DNA of 64,000 nucleotides, taken from positions 1 to 64,000 of the forward strand of contig NZ_LMAK01000016.1 of assembly GCF_001439665.1 (NCBI RefSeq). Direction: 5' to 3'. Below, one piece after another: positions 54,486 through 63,938 of this stretch; the first letter of the stretch is position 1; the number at the start of each line of letters is the position of its first letter. Below the pieces are notes generated by a model that was not told the origin of the DNA, did no database searches, and worked only from the letters and a program-made list of their open reading frames with translations. A program made the translations under genes and the position numbers. The DNA comes from Formosa algae (GTDB lineage: Bacteria > Bacteroidota > Bacteroidia > Flavobacteriales > Flavobacteriaceae).

Positions 54486-54491
54486 TATACT

Positions 54492-54517
54492 AAAGAGACG
54501 TTAAAGTCTCTTTTTTT
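54492..54517 (+). terminator. Terminator after accD
   Basis: AAAGAGAC pairs with GTCTCTTT around a 6-nt loop, followed by a T-run. Confidence 0.85.
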
Positions 54518-54568
54518 ATGTCTTTTATAAAAGATTGCTAATTAAATTTTTAAATGATATAATATTCT

Positions 54569-54576
54569 TATATTTG
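54569..54576 (+). promoter_or_regulatory. Candidate -7 element for rpsO
   Basis: TATATTTG lies 55 bp before the rpsO ATG; transcription would start at or just before a small hairpin. Confidence 0.55.
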
Positions 54577-54581
54577 CGGCT

Positions 54582-54598
54582 CGAAAGATAGGCTTTCG
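54582..54598 (+). promoter_or_regulatory. Hairpin at the start of the rpsO leader
   Basis: CGAAAG pairs with CTTTCG around ATAGG, 33 nt before the rpsO start. S15 controls its own mRNA in several bacteria through leader structures of varied shape, so this is a possible S15 site. It is short and could be chance. Confidence 0.35.
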
Positions 54599-54630
54599 TG
54601 TACATAACAATCATTTACAATAATATTAGA

Positions 54631-54900
54631 ATGTATTTATCAAAAGAAGCAAAACAGGAAATGTTTGCAAAGCACGGGAAAGATAAAAACGATACAGGTT
54701 CTGCAGAAGGGCAAATCGCTTTATTTACTCAAAGAATTGAACACTTAACAGCACACTTAAAAAACAACCGTAAAGATTACAATACGGAACGTTCTTTAGT
54801 AATGTTAGTAGGTAAAAGAAGAAGCTTACTTGATTACCTAACAAAGAAAGATGTCTTAAGATATCGTGCTATTGTTAAAGAATTAGGATTAAGAAAATAA
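54631..54900 (+). CDS. rpsO: Ribosomal protein S15
   Basis: S15 binds the central domain of 16S rRNA early in 30S assembly. The 89-residue length and the segments DTGSAEGQIALFTQRIEHLTAHLK, KDYNTERSL and GKRRSLLDYL (each typical of S15) leave no doubt. The ATG chosen gives MYLSKEAKQEMFAKHG. An earlier in-frame start would lie within the leader hairpin region. A terminator and then pnp follow, the classic rpsO-pnp order. Confidence 0.96.
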   Translation: MYLSKEAKQEMFAKHGKDKNDTGSAEGQIALFTQRIEHLTAHLKNNRKDYNTERSLVMLVGKRRSLLDYLTKKDVLRYRAIVKELGLRK

Positions 54901-54901
54901 T

Positions 54902-54930
54902 AAAAGAGAGGCTTTACGCCTCTTTTTTTA
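54902..54930 (+). terminator. Terminator or attenuator between rpsO and pnp
   Basis: AAAGAGAGGC pairs with GCCTCTTTT around a short loop, with a T-run. Confidence 0.8.
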
Positions 54931-55042
54931 CTTAAATACGTCTCGTAAGAGATAAGATAAAAAGCTGTTTTATAGTTTTTCATTGGTCACCCACACAACA
55001 ACTACAACACAACGACCATTGTTTAATTAGAATAAAAAAATT

Positions 55043-57274
55043 ATGATTCCAAAAGTTTTTAAAGAGGTCATAGACCTTGGCGATGGAAGAGAAATCTCCA
55101 TTGAAACCGGAAAATTAGCTAAACAAGCTCATGGATCGGTCGTTGTAAAATCTGGAAAATGTATGTTATTATGTACATTAGTTTCAAATTACAAACAAAG
55201 TGATGTAGACTTTTTACCTTTAACGGTAGACTATAGAGAAAAATTTGCAGCAGCAGGTCGTTATCCTGGAGGTTTCTTTAAAAGAGAAGCAAGACCAAGT
55301 GACGGAGAAGTATTAACAATGCGTCTTGTAGACCGTGTTTTACGTCCATTATTTCCAAAAGATTATCACGCAGAAACTCAAGTAATGATTCAATTAATGT
55401 CTCATGACCCTGAAGTTATGCCAGAAGCAATGGCAGGTTTAGCCGCTTCTGCAGCGATTCAATTATCTGATGTGCCTTTTGAAACTCCAATCTCTGAAGC
55501 TAGAGTTGGTCGTATTAATGGGGAATTCATTATCAACCCAACAAGAGCTCAATTAGAAGAATCTGACATTGATATGATGATTGGAGCATCTGCTGATTCT
55601 GTTATGATGGTTGAAGGTGAGATGTTAGAAATTTCTGAAGAGGAAATGGCTGAGGCTATTAAATTTGCTCATGAAGCTATTAAAGTACAATGTGCTGCTC
55701 AAGTAAGATTAGCAGAAGCTTTCGGTAAGAAAGAAACACGTGAATACGAAGGCGAAAGAGAAGATGAAGCTGTAGAGCAAAGAGTTAAAGCATTAACTTA
55801 CGATAAAGTGTATGCGGTAGCAAAACAAGCATCTGCTAAACACGAAAGAAGTGCTGCTTTCGACGCTATTAAAGAAGAAGTAAAAGCATCTTTCACAGAA
55901 GAAGAATTAGAAGACTTTGGAGATTTAGTCTCTAAATATTTCTATAAAGCTGAAAAAGCTGCTATTAGAGATTTAACGTTAAATGAAGGTTTACGTTTAG
56001 ATGGTCGTAAGACAGACGAGATTAGACCAATCTGGTGTGAAGTAGATTACTTACCATCAACACATGGTTCTTCAATCTTTACTCGTGGGGAAACTCAAGC
56101 ATTAGCAACAGTTACTTTAGGAACATCTAGAGAAGCTAACCAAATAGATATGCCATCTTTTGAAGGTGAAGAGCGTTTCTATTTACATTACAACTTCCCT
56201 CCTTTCTCAACTGGTGAAGCGCGTCCTTTAAGAGGAACGTCTCGTCGTGAAGTAGGACACGGAAACTTAGCACAACGTGCTTTAAAAAATATGGTTCCTT
56301 CAGATTGTCCTTACACAGTACGTGTAGTGTCAGAAATTCTTGAATCTAACGGTTCGTCTTCAATGGCAACGGTTTGTGCAGGAACTATGGCTTTAATGGA
56401 TGCAGGTGTGCAATTAAAGAAACCCGTTTCTGGTATTGCCATGGGATTAATTACAGATGTTGAATCTGGAAAATACGCTGTATTATCTGATATTTTAGGA
56501 GACGAAGATCACTTAGGTGATATGGACTTTAAAGTAACAGGAACTGCAGATGGTATTACAGCTTGCCAAATGGATATTAAAGTAAAAGGATTATCTTACG
56601 AAATTCTTGTAAATGCTTTAAAACAAGCTCGTGATGGTCGTTTACATATCTTAGGATTAATTACAGATACTATTTCTGAACCTAATACAGATGTAAAAGA
56701 ACATTCTCCTAAAATGATTACTAGAAGAATTCCTAACGAATTTATCGGTGCATTAATCGGACCAGGAGGAAAAGTAATTCAAGAAATGCAAAAAGAAACA
56801 GGAACAACTATCGTTATTAACGAAGATCCTGTAACTGAAGAAGGTATTGTTGAAATTTTAGGTGTAGGTAACGAAGGTATCGCTGCTGTACAAGCTAAAA
56901 TTGATTCTATATTATTTAAGCCACAAGTAGGTAGCGTTTACGAAGTAAAAGTTATTAAGATGTTAGATTTTGGAGCTGTTGTAGAATATCTGGAAGCGCC
57001 AGGCAACGAAGTCTTATTACACGTAAGTGAATTAGCTTGGGAACGTACTGAAAATGTTTCTGATGTTGTTAATATGGGTGATGTATTCGATGTGAAGTAT
57101 TTTGGGACAGACCCTAAAACACGTAAAGAAAAAGTATCTCGTAAAGCCATTTTGCCAAAACCAGAAGGTTATGTAGCAAGACCACCACGTGAACGTGATG
57201 ATAGAAAACCTAGAGATAACAGAGGTCGCGACAACAGACGTGACGATAGAAAACCTAGAGAAAAAAGAGATTAA
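55043..57274 (+). CDS. pnp: Polyribonucleotide nucleotidyltransferase
   Basis: PNPase degrades RNA from the 3' end using phosphate and can also add tails. The 743-residue protein has two RNase PH domains; the first includes [11 protein letters not shown] and the second [15 protein letters not shown] with [20 protein letters not shown] domain follows (about 555-612; [20 protein letters not shown]), then an S1 domain (about 623-690; [20 protein letters not shown]). The C-terminal tail is very rich in Arg and Asp ([15 protein letters not shown]), likely an RNA- or protein-binding extension. Confidence 0.97.
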   Translation: MIPKVFKEVIDLGDGREISIETGKLAKQAHGSVVVKSGKCMLLCTLVSNYKQSDVDFLPLTVDYREKFAAAGRYPGGFFKREARPSDGEVLTMRLVDRVLRPLFPKDYHAETQVMIQLMSHDPEVMPEAMAGLAASAAIQLSDVPFETPISEARVGRINGEFIINPTRAQLEESDIDMMIGASADSVMMVEGEMLEISEEEMAEAIKFAHEAIKVQCAAQVRLAEAFGKKETREYEGEREDEAVEQRVKALTYDKVYAVAKQASAKHERSAAFDAIKEEVKASFTEEELEDFGDLVSKYFYKAEKAAIRDLTLNEGLRLDGRKTDEIRPIWCEVDYLPSTHGSSIFTRGETQALATVTLGTSREANQIDMPSFEGEERFYLHYNFPPFSTGEARPLRGTSRREVGHGNLAQRALKNMVPSDCPYTVRVVSEILESNGSSSMATVCAGTMALMDAGVQLKKPVSGIAMGLITDVESGKYAVLSDILGDEDHLGDMDFKVTGTADGITACQMDIKVKGLSYEILVNALKQARDGRLHILGLITDTISEPNTDVKEHSPKMITRRIPNEFIGALIGPGGKVIQEMQKETGTTIVINEDPVTEEGIVEILGVGNEGIAAVQAKIDSILFKPQVGSVYEVKVIKMLDFGAVVEYLEAPGNEVLLHVSELAWERTENVSDVVNMGDVFDVKYFGTDPKTRKEKVSRKAILPKPEGYVARPPRERDDRKPRDNRGRDNRRDDRKPREKRD

Positions 57275-57297
57275 TTAGTTAATCCTTTAATCATATT

Positions 57298-57335
57298 TAA
57301 AGCCAACCTTGTACATTCAGGGTTGGCTTTTTTGT
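57298..57335 (+). terminator. Terminator after pnp
   Basis: AAAGCCAACC pairs with GGTTGGCTTT around a 12-nt loop, followed by T-runs. Confidence 0.9.
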
Positions 57336-57620
57336 TTTTTAACAATATTTATTAGAACCTATTAACAAGACAAATACTAAAAACTAGATAAAAAAGACAA
57401 TCATAAAATTATTTAACTCACTAATAAAATTCTATATATCAAAACCTTTCAGTGTAAATTCATGCTCATATACTATTTAAATCATTAGATTAATTTTCAG
57501 TAATATCTAATACACAAAATAAATAAAAAAAATATCTCAAAATTGTAACATTTATAATGATGCTTACGTATAACTACATACAAAGGAGTATTCACATAAT
57601 TATTTACAGAAGAACTTTAC
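57336..57620. other. AT-rich upstream region of rpoD
   Basis: About 285 bp with no gene. There is no exact TAnnTTTG word. ATTAGAT...ATCTAAT (57484-57511) is a weak inverted repeat, and AAAGGAG at 57582-57588 is a rare purine-rich stretch but too far from the ATG to act as a ribosome-binding site. The rpoD promoter was not found. Confidence 0.5.
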
Positions 57621-58484
57621 ATGAGACAACTTAAAATTACGAAGCAGGTTACTAATAGAGAAACAGCTTCGCTAGATAAATATCTTCAAGAAATTGGAAA
57701 AGTTGACTTAATTACTGCAGACGAAGAAGTAGAATTAGCGCAACGCATTAAAGCTGGTGATCAAATCGCTTTAGAAAAATTGACAAAAGCTAATTTACGT
57801 TTTGTGGTTTCGGTAGCGAAGCAATATCAAAATCAAGGCTTAACTTTACCTGATTTAATTAATGAAGGGAACTTAGGTCTAATTAAAGCTGCACAACGTT
57901 TCGATGAAACACGTGGTTTTAAATTCATTTCTTATGCCGTTTGGTGGATTCGTCAATCTATTTTACAAGCCTTAGCAGAACAATCTAGAATTGTACGTTT
58001 ACCTTTAAACAAAATTGGTTCTATTAACAAAATTAATAAGACCTTTGCTTTTCTTGAACAATCACATGAGCGTCCACCTAGTGCTGAAGAAATTGCAAAA
58101 GAATTAGACATGACCATTAACGATGTTAAAGAGTCTATGAAAAATTCAGGTCGTCACGTAAGTATGGATGCCCCTCTTGTTGAAGGTGAAGATTCAAACT
58201 TATACGATGTATTAAATAGTGGTGAATCGCCTAACCCAGACCGTGAATTATTACACGAATCTTTACGTACAGAAATCGAACGTGCTCTAGAGACATTAAC
58301 ACCTCGTGAGGCAGACGTAATTCGTTTATATTTCGGATTAGGTAACCAACACCCAATGACGTTAGAAGAGATTGGAGAAACTTTCGATTTAACCCGTGAA
58401 CGTGTAAGACAAATTAAAGAAAAAGCTATACGTAGATTAAAACATACGTCTCGAAGCAAGATATTAAAAACATATTTAGGTTAA
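57621..58484 (+). CDS. rpoD: Primary RNA polymerase sigma factor
   Basis: This 287-residue sigma-70 factor is the housekeeping sigma of Bacteroidota, which reads -33/-7 (TTG, TAnnTTTG) promoters. Region 1.2 begins at [16 protein letters not shown], with no region 1.1. Region 2 has [14 protein letters not shown] and [14 protein letters not shown]. Region 3 follows, and region 4 has [15 protein letters not shown] and [19 protein letters not shown]. The short form is normal in this phylum. Many TAnnTTTG words in this window fit its specificity. Confidence 0.95.
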   Translation: MRQLKITKQVTNRETASLDKYLQEIGKVDLITADEEVELAQRIKAGDQIALEKLTKANLRFVVSVAKQYQNQGLTLPDLINEGNLGLIKAAQRFDETRGFKFISYAVWWIRQSILQALAEQSRIVRLPLNKIGSINKINKTFAFLEQSHERPPSAEEIAKELDMTINDVKESMKNSGRHVSMDAPLVEGEDSNLYDVLNSGESPNPDRELLHESLRTEIERALETLTPREADVIRLYFGLGNQHPMTLEEIGETFDLTRERVRQIKEKAIRRLKHTSRSKILKTYLG

Positions 58485-58500
58485 TCCTAAAACTAGTAAC

Positions 58501-58545
58501 AAACAGTTTACGTCCTTCGGGATGAAGATAACTGTTCGTTTTTTG
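58501..58545 (+). terminator. First terminator after rpoD
   Basis: AACAGTT pairs with AACTGTT as the outer stem, an inner pairing flanks CCTTCGGG, and CGTTTTTT follows. Confidence 0.65.
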
Positions 58546-58554
58546 ATTGATGAA

Positions 58555-58590
58555 AGAACCCTCGGCTGATTACCGAGGGTTCATTTTTTT
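58555..58590 (+). terminator. Second terminator, before rpe
   Basis: GAACCCTCGG pairs perfectly with CCGAGGGTTC around a 7-nt loop, followed by ATTTTTTT. Confidence 0.9.
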
Positions 58591-58594
58591 ATAT

Positions 58595-58602
58595 TACATT
58601 TG
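58595..58602 (+). promoter_or_regulatory. Candidate -7 element for rpe
   Basis: TACATTTG lies 17 bp before the rpe ATG and starts 5 bp after the preceding terminator. Confidence 0.6.
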
Positions 58603-58619
58603 CTCAAAATTCACACTTA

Positions 58620-59279
58620 ATGAGTTCTAAATTAATAGCCCCTTCAATTTTAGCTGCAGATTTTGGTAATCTTCAACGTGATGTTGAAATGGTAAACAAA
58701 AGCGAAGCAGATTGGTTTCATATAGATATTATGGATGGTGTTTTCGTTCCAAATATCTCTTACGGTATGCCTGTTTTGGAAGCAATTGCTAAACATGCAA
58801 CTAAAACCGTAGATGTACACTTAATGATTATAGACCCTGATCGCTATATTAAAACATTTGCAGATTTAGGAAGCGATATTCTTACTGTTCACTACGAAGC
58901 TTGTACACATTTACATCGAACAATTCAGGCTATTAAAGCTGAAGGAATGAAAGCAGGTGTTGCTTTAAATCCGCATACTAATGTTAATGTACTAGAAGAT
59001 ATCATCAATGATATTGATGTCGTTTTGATTATGAGTGTAAATCCAGGTTTTGGCGGACAAAGTTTTATAGAAAATACATTTAACAAAATTAAGCAACTAA
59101 AAACTCTAATAGAGAGAAAAGAAGCTGCTACTAAAATTGAAATTGACGGAGGTGTAACCGATAAAAATGCTAAATCATTAATTGACGCTGGAGCAGATAT
59201 TTTAGTTGCGGGTAGCTTTGTTTTTAAAAGCTCTGATCAGTTAAAAACAATTTCTGAGTTAAAGTCCATGATAAAATAA
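58620..59279 (+). CDS. rpe: Ribulose-phosphate 3-epimerase
   Basis: Rpe interconverts ribulose 5-phosphate and xylulose 5-phosphate in the pentose phosphate pathway. The 219-residue TIM barrel shows LIAPSILAADFGNL, WFHIDIMDGVFVPNISYG, VDVHLMI, SVNPGFGGQSF and EIDGGVTDKNA, with the metal-binding His and Asp residues in place. It has its own promoter close to the start. Confidence 0.97.
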   Translation: MSSKLIAPSILAADFGNLQRDVEMVNKSEADWFHIDIMDGVFVPNISYGMPVLEAIAKHATKTVDVHLMIIDPDRYIKTFADLGSDILTVHYEACTHLHRTIQAIKAEGMKAGVALNPHTNVNVLEDIINDIDVVLIMSVNPGFGGQSFIENTFNKIKQLKTLIERKEAATKIEIDGGVTDKNAKSLIDAGADILVAGSFVFKSSDQLKTISELKSMIK

Positions 59280-59379
59280 TAATCTAAAATTAAACATTTG
59301 TTATTTTTACAACCGATTAATTTTGATTATGTTAGTACTCGAATTGATTGATTACCATTAAACTAAAAAAAAGCGTTTC

Positions 59380-59400
59380 TTATCTAAATAAGTTAGATAA
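59380..59400. promoter_or_regulatory. Palindrome upstream of the outer-membrane barrel gene
   Basis: TTATCTAA and TTAGATAA form a perfect 8-bp inverted repeat with a 5-nt centre, 48 bp before the barrel gene. No T-run follows, so it does not look like a terminator for rpe. It could be an operator. Confidence 0.4.
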
Positions 59401-59447
59401 ACTTCATTAATCAAAATTTAAACATTATTTTTAACAAAAAATTTAAT

Positions 59448-60035
59448 ATGAAAAAAATTACAGTTATACTTTTTTTCCTAATGTGCTCAACTTTTGCTTA
59501 TAGCCAATTTAGAGGTTATGACGAATGGGTTGCTAGTGCAGGTATAAACATAGTCGACAACAGTGCTTTTAAAGATCCTTTAAAGGGTACTGAGGATTGG
59601 AGTTTTAGTACCCCAATCACTATAGGTATTGAATATAAATTCGATGAATATTGGTCTCTTAGTTCTATGATATCTTTAAATAAAATAGACAAATTTTATG
59701 TAGATTATGGACAATCACAGGAAACAGGTTTAGCTCAAGGTTGGTTGAATGAAAGCGGAACCTATTTTTCTTTCGATGTGAATGGTAAATTTTATTATGA
59801 TGAATTAATCGCTAGAAATGACCAAATAGATGCTTATGCAGGTTTAGGTTTAGGGTATTTCAATGTTTCTGATGAATCTAACGTTTCAGGAAATTTTGCT
59901 CTAGGATTAAGATTTTGGTTTACACCTGAATATGGTGTAAGACTTCAAAGTATGGCTAAATTTGCCTTTGATAATGATAAAGTATACGCTAATAATAACT
60001 TTATACATAGTTTAGAATTCTTATATAGATTCTAA
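59448..60035 (+). CDS. Outer-membrane beta-barrel protein
   Basis: This 195-residue protein has a signal peptide (about 1-20, ending AYSQF) and an eight-stranded OmpX/OmpA-like barrel pattern. Alternating strands include TPITIGIEYKFDEYWSL, YAGLGLGYFNV and GNFALGLRFWFTPEYGVRL. It ends in HSLEFLYRF with the C-terminal Phe used for outer-membrane insertion. There is no peptidoglycan-binding domain. Function unknown. It is a single gene with its own terminator and an upstream palindrome. Confidence 0.85.
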   Translation: MKKITVILFFLMCSTFAYSQFRGYDEWVASAGINIVDNSAFKDPLKGTEDWSFSTPITIGIEYKFDEYWSLSSMISLNKIDKFYVDYGQSQETGLAQGWLNESGTYFSFDVNGKFYYDELIARNDQIDAYAGLGLGYFNVSDESNVSGNFALGLRFWFTPEYGVRLQSMAKFAFDNDKVYANNNFIHSLEFLYRF

Positions 60036-60054
60036 AAACTATATAAAAAACTCA

Positions 60055-60096
60055 TAAAAAAAGAGGTAACTTGTTTTAAGTTACCTCTTTTTTTAT
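60055..60096 (+). terminator. Terminator after the barrel gene
   Basis: AAAAAAGAGGTAACTT pairs with AAGTTACCTCTTTTTT, a long perfect stem with a short loop. Confidence 0.92.
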
Positions 60097-60707
60097 GAGT
60101 TTAATCGATCTTACTTATATAAAAAATTTGAGAATCTAAGAAGATTGAATTAATAGTACCTAAATATAATATAGAAATCAAACCGAAGTCTCTATAAAGT
60201 AGAACATTAATAATTCAAATTTGTTAACTTTAAATTCAATTTGCCATAAAAATCTTCAAGGGAAATTAATAATAAAAGTCTAAAATCAATTTATTTAGGA
60301 TAATCTCAAATAGATAAAACACATTCATATATTACACTAAAAATACTTTGGAAATAGAAAAGCCACAATTAAACATAGGTGCAAATCTTATTAAGTTAGG
60401 TGGTCAATTCTTATCAACAACAATGTATATAATAGCGAGGTTCATTAATAAAAAAACAGAGCTTTGTGAAACCTAATTAGTTGAGTGTTGGAGTTAACCT
60501 ATTAGTGGACGTATTTAAAATAATTAAAAAAGTGAGTTACTTTTAAATCTAATTGAAAATTTACAATCAAATAAGATCTGTCTTGTTCTACGATACTAGT
60601 ATTAAAAAAAATGAAATAGGCTTACTGTAATATGTGAGTTTCCTATTCAAATTGAACTTAAGTTTAGGCATAGCACATTAGTTAAAATGAAATAAATTAA
60701 CAACATA
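60097..60707. other. Gene-poor region before the polysaccharide locus
   Basis: About 610 bp with no clear gene, repeat or terminator. The only frame worth noting is the 42-residue one listed separately. Base composition is more irregular than in other gaps, which would fit decayed DNA at the edge of a variable surface locus. Confidence 0.55.
60348..60476 (+). CDS. Possible 42-residue peptide or gene remnant
   Basis: A TTG-to-TAA frame encodes 42 residues (EIEKPQLNIGANLIKLGG onward), with a moderately hydrophobic middle (QFLSTTMYIIARFI) and a basic end. There is no promoter word or terminator. It may be a small protein, a remnant of a larger gene at the edge of the polysaccharide locus, or chance. 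Not recognised. Confidence 0.2.
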   Translation: MEIEKPQLNIGANLIKLGGQFLSTTMYIIARFINKKTELCET

Positions 60708-63104
60708 TCAAAATCTTCGTATTTTTTGTTTAATTTCATTTTTAATCCACGCCCAAGAATATTTTTTAAGGACTACCTCTTCTTTATTATAACCATAACC
60801 ATAACCGTAGTTATAGCCATACCCTTTAGATGTTTTTGATTCACTAATATTATTGACTACATAAACCATATTATTTAATTTCCTGTTATCATATAATTCA
60901 CTAGAAAATCCTAATAATTTTTTCTCAGTATATCCTGCTCTGGTGACATAAACCGTAGCATCGGCATATTGAGAAATCAATAAGGTGTCTGAAACAAGTA
61001 TTATTGGAGCAGTATCTATAATAATGTAATCATATTTAAGTTTTGCATCTTCGATCAAATGCTCCAGTTTACCATTAGACAATAGTTCTGTAGGGTTAGG
61101 AGGAATCGTTCCTGCTGTTAAAACATCTAAATATTCAAGATTATAACTACTTTTTTGTAAATAATCTTTCCAATCGGCCCCACTTTCAAAAAGATAATTT
61201 GAAAGTCCTTTCGCTTTTTTTGAACCATCAGTAACTGTGATTTTTGGATTCCTTAAATCTGCTCCAATTAATAAAACTTTTTTATTAATACTTGAATAAG
61301 CTAATGATAAATTGACAGAGACAAACGTTTTACCTTCTCCTTTTATAGATGAAGTAACATATACTACTTGTGCTGTATTTTTATTTTTAGGATTCAAAAC
61401 ATACCTTAAATTAGTACTTAAAATCCTGAACGACTCAGCTAAAATAGTCCTATCATGAGGATTTTCAAATAATCTATGTTCAGATTTAAGCTCAGGGATC
61501 TCTCCTATAATCGGTATACGTTTAGATAATTTTGATACATCTGTTTTATCATGAATTTTAGTGTCGGATTTAAACATTAAAAACAAAATACCGAAAGGTA
61601 AAATTAAAGCCGCTAAAACACTTTTCATATAAATACCTTTAGTATCAGGACTCACAGGTTTACCAGAACTAGAAGCATATTCAACTACTTTAACTGATGG
61701 AGAAGTAATTGCTAGATTAATAGCTGCTTCCTCACGTCTTTGAAGTAGTAATAAATACAAGTTTTCTTTAATATTTTGTTGGCGTTCGATGGAACGTAAT
61801 ACTTTTTCTTTTTGGGGCATGCTGTGTACCAAACCTTTTGCTGTAGTTTTTTCTTTTTCTAATCGGATTAAAGACGTATTTAATTGCTCAAAATAGGAAT
61901 TTAATGATTTTTTTAAGTTAACTCTTAAATCTATTAGTTGACGATCAAATGCTATAACTTTTGGATTTTGAGATCCAGCACTCGCAATTAAATTTTCACG
62001 CTCTAAAACGAGTTGATTATACCGAGAAATAATGCCATTTGTATTGGCACTTTGCAAACCTACGTTTTCAGGCAATAATGAACTAAGGTCTGAATTAGTT
62101 AAAGGTTCTTCCAACAATTTTGCTAAAGCTATTTGATTTTCTAACTCAAATACAGAGTTTTCAGTAGATGATCGTTTTCCCATACTGTAACCAACGTCAG
62201 AATTAAAGGTGACCAAATTATTATCTTGTTGAAAATCTTTTTTATTATCTTCAATAGAGTCTAACTCTTCTGCTAAATAAATAAAACGATCATCTACAAA
62301 ATCTATAGTACGTTGATAAACCAATTGTCTATCAATCATACCATCTTCATTAAACTGTTCCACTACTTTATTTAAAGCATCTTCAGATCTTTTCTTATTT
62401 TCTCCAGTCATGGATAATTGTAAAATATCTGTCGTACCTACTTTTCCAACAGAAATTGAATTTGATAAACCATTAGCTGCTGAATTAAGAGATTGTACAG
62501 TTATTATATAATTCAATCCAATTTGATTTTTTATCCAACTTTCAGATTGTATTAAGAAAGGAAAACCTTTTTTTGGTGAATTTAAGTTATACCCCTTAAT
62601 TGTAAATTCATCTAAACGATCTTTACCTTTACTTACAGTTAAACCATTTTCTTTAATCTCAATATTAAAAATTTGACTTGAAATTTGATTATTAGGTTCT
62701 AAATACACTATTTTAAGCGGTCCATTCCATTGCTCTTTAGTAGTAAATTGTCCCTCAATAAAATATCTAATATGTAAATCTAAACTGTCAACAACCTTTA
62801 CTAATAAACGGTTAGATTTTATAATCTGAATTTCGTTTTCTAAACTTTTAGAATCGGTAAAAAGGCCTCCACCACCTCTTTGGGTAGACAATTCTAATCC
62901 TTGTGATTCATTTAAAATTTTAATTTTAGCTGAAGAACTAAATATTTCTGGAGTATATCTCAAATAAATCAATGCCAATACAACTCCTAAAATTACACTT
63001 AATGCAAACCACTTCCAATAATGTAAATAATTTAAAATTTCTTCCTTAATATCTAGACTTGAATTATTATCCTCTAAATTATTGTTTGAAAACTCTCCTG
63101 CCAT
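60708..63104 (-). CDS. Wzc-like polysaccharide co-polymerase and tyrosine autokinase
   Basis: This 798-residue protein combines a Wzz chain-length domain with a BY-kinase. Membrane helices lie near 33-53 and 500-520. The periplasmic part between them has a long coiled coil (about 260-470). The kinase has Walker A SSIKGEGKTFVSVN, Walker A' VLLIGADLRNP and Walker B DYIIIDTAPI. The Tyr-rich tail (Tyr762, 764, 766, 768, 770, 772 and 782) is the usual autophosphorylation cluster. It works with the Wza-like lipoprotein gene, which ends 5 bp upstream. No separate phosphatase gene is seen. Confidence 0.93.
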   Translation of the reverse strand: MAGEFSNNNLEDNNSSLDIKEEILNYLHYWKWFALSVILGVVLALIYLRYTPEIFSSSAKIKILNESQGLELSTQRGGGGLFTDSKSLENEIQIIKSNRLLVKVVDSLDLHIRYFIEGQFTTKEQWNGPLKIVYLEPNNQISSQIFNIEIKENGLTVSKGKDRLDEFTIKGYNLNSPKKGFPFLIQSESWIKNQIGLNYIITVQSLNSAANGLSNSISVGKVGTTDILQLSMTGENKKRSEDALNKVVEQFNEDGMIDRQLVYQRTIDFVDDRFIYLAEELDSIEDNKKDFQQDNNLVTFNSDVGYSMGKRSSTENSVFELENQIALAKLLEEPLTNSDLSSLLPENVGLQSANTNGIISRYNQLVLERENLIASAGSQNPKVIAFDRQLIDLRVNLKKSLNSYFEQLNTSLIRLEKEKTTAKGLVHSMPQKEKVLRSIERQQNIKENLYLLLLQRREEAAINLAITSPSVKVVEYASSSGKPVSPDTKGIYMKSVLAALILPFGILFLMFKSDTKIHDKTDVSKLSKRIPIIGEIPELKSEHRLFENPHDRTILAESFRILSTNLRYVLNPKNKNTAQVVYVTSSIKGEGKTFVSVNLSLAYSSINKKVLLIGADLRNPKITVTDGSKKAKGLSNYLFESGADWKDYLQKSSYNLEYLDVLTAGTIPPNPTELLSNGKLEHLIEDAKLKYDYIIIDTAPIILVSDTLLISQYADATVYVTRAGYTEKKLLGFSSELYDNRKLNNMVYVVNNISESKTSKGYGYNYGYGYGYNKEEVVLKKYSWAWIKNEIKQKIRRF

Positions 63105-63109
63105 AACTT

Positions 63110-63871
63110 CTAATTTGTTAATAATAAGATTAAAGTCAATGCAAAAGAAACAGCACTAAATATTCCTGTCAACCCTGTTATATAACCAGCCTTTTTCACT
63201 CCAGGTCCATTTTGATTTACTACTATAATATCGTTCTGTTTAATGTTATAAAATGGACTTGTAAACCAATCCGTTTTTGTCATATCGATGTGCCCTACAG
63301 TACGTACTTGATCGACCTCTCTAATAATCATAATATCTTCTCTAACTCCATTGATACTTAAATCACCAGCCATACCAAGTGCTTGTGGTAATGTTATCGT
63401 TTCTTCATCATAATCATAAGTACCTGCACTGCCCACAGCTCCTAAAACAGTAAATTTTGCATTAACAATACGAACTATTATAGTCGGATCTTTTAAATGC
63501 CCTCCTTTAATTAAAAGTTCCCTTATATGATCTTCTAATTCCTTTGGAGATTTATTTTTCACCATGATATCCCCTATAATTGGAAAAGTAATTTCACCAG
63601 TAAATGAAACCAAATAACCTTGCTGTTTCATAGCATTGGTATTATTAGTTCCATTTGTAGAATTTGTTCTATTATAAGGCTCTGCTGCTTCAGGAACTAA
63701 CGATTTTACGGTAACACTTAGAATATCATTAATTTGAATTTTGGTAGTATTCAATATAACTTCTTGGGGAATATTTTCATAATCTTGAAAATATAAAATT
63801 TCTTTCTTAGTTGCACAGGAATTCAGAAAGAGAAAAGCTAAGAATACCCCTAGCAATCTAAATAATTTCAT
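63110..63871 (-). CDS. Wza-like polysaccharide export lipoprotein
   Basis: This 253-residue outer-membrane export protein has a lipobox (LNSC, Cys19), then the poly-export domain (INDILSVTVKSLVPEAAEPY and the GEITFPIIGDI segment) and SLBB-like domain stretches (FTVLGAVGSAGTYDYDEE, LPQALGMAGDLS). A C-terminal membrane helix is present. It forms the outer channel for capsule or exopolysaccharide. The start I use is MKLFRLLGVFLAFLFLNSC; an earlier in-frame ATG would add 17 residues ahead of the promoter word. Its C-terminal membrane helix differs from E. coli Wza, whose C-terminal helix forms the outer-membrane pore. Confidence 0.9.
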   Translation of the reverse strand: MKLFRLLGVFLAFLFLNSCATKKEILYFQDYENIPQEVILNTTKIQINDILSVTVKSLVPEAAEPYNRTNSTNGTNNTNAMKQQGYLVSFTGEITFPIIGDIMVKNKSPKELEDHIRELLIKGGHLKDPTIIVRIVNAKFTVLGAVGSAGTYDYDEETITLPQALGMAGDLSINGVREDIMIIREVDQVRTVGHIDMTKTDWFTSPFYNIKQNDIIVVNQNGPGVKKAGYITGLTGIFSAVSFALTLILLLTN

Positions 63872-63894
63872 TAAAATATTTTTTATATGATTTA

Positions 63895-63902
63895 CAAATA
63901 TA
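63895..63902 (-). promoter_or_regulatory. Candidate -7 element for the Wza-Wzc operon
   Basis: TATATTTG on the minus strand, 24 bp before the ATG. It supports the shorter start. Confidence 0.55.
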
Positions 63903-63938
63903 AGTGTAATACATTCAATCACAAGTGACTTATTAATG

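Noticed and set aside
57484-57511. ATTAGAT...ATCTAAT inverted repeat before rpoD as an operator
   Set aside because: Seven AT-rich pairs with a 14-nt loop are expected by chance in such AT-rich DNA.
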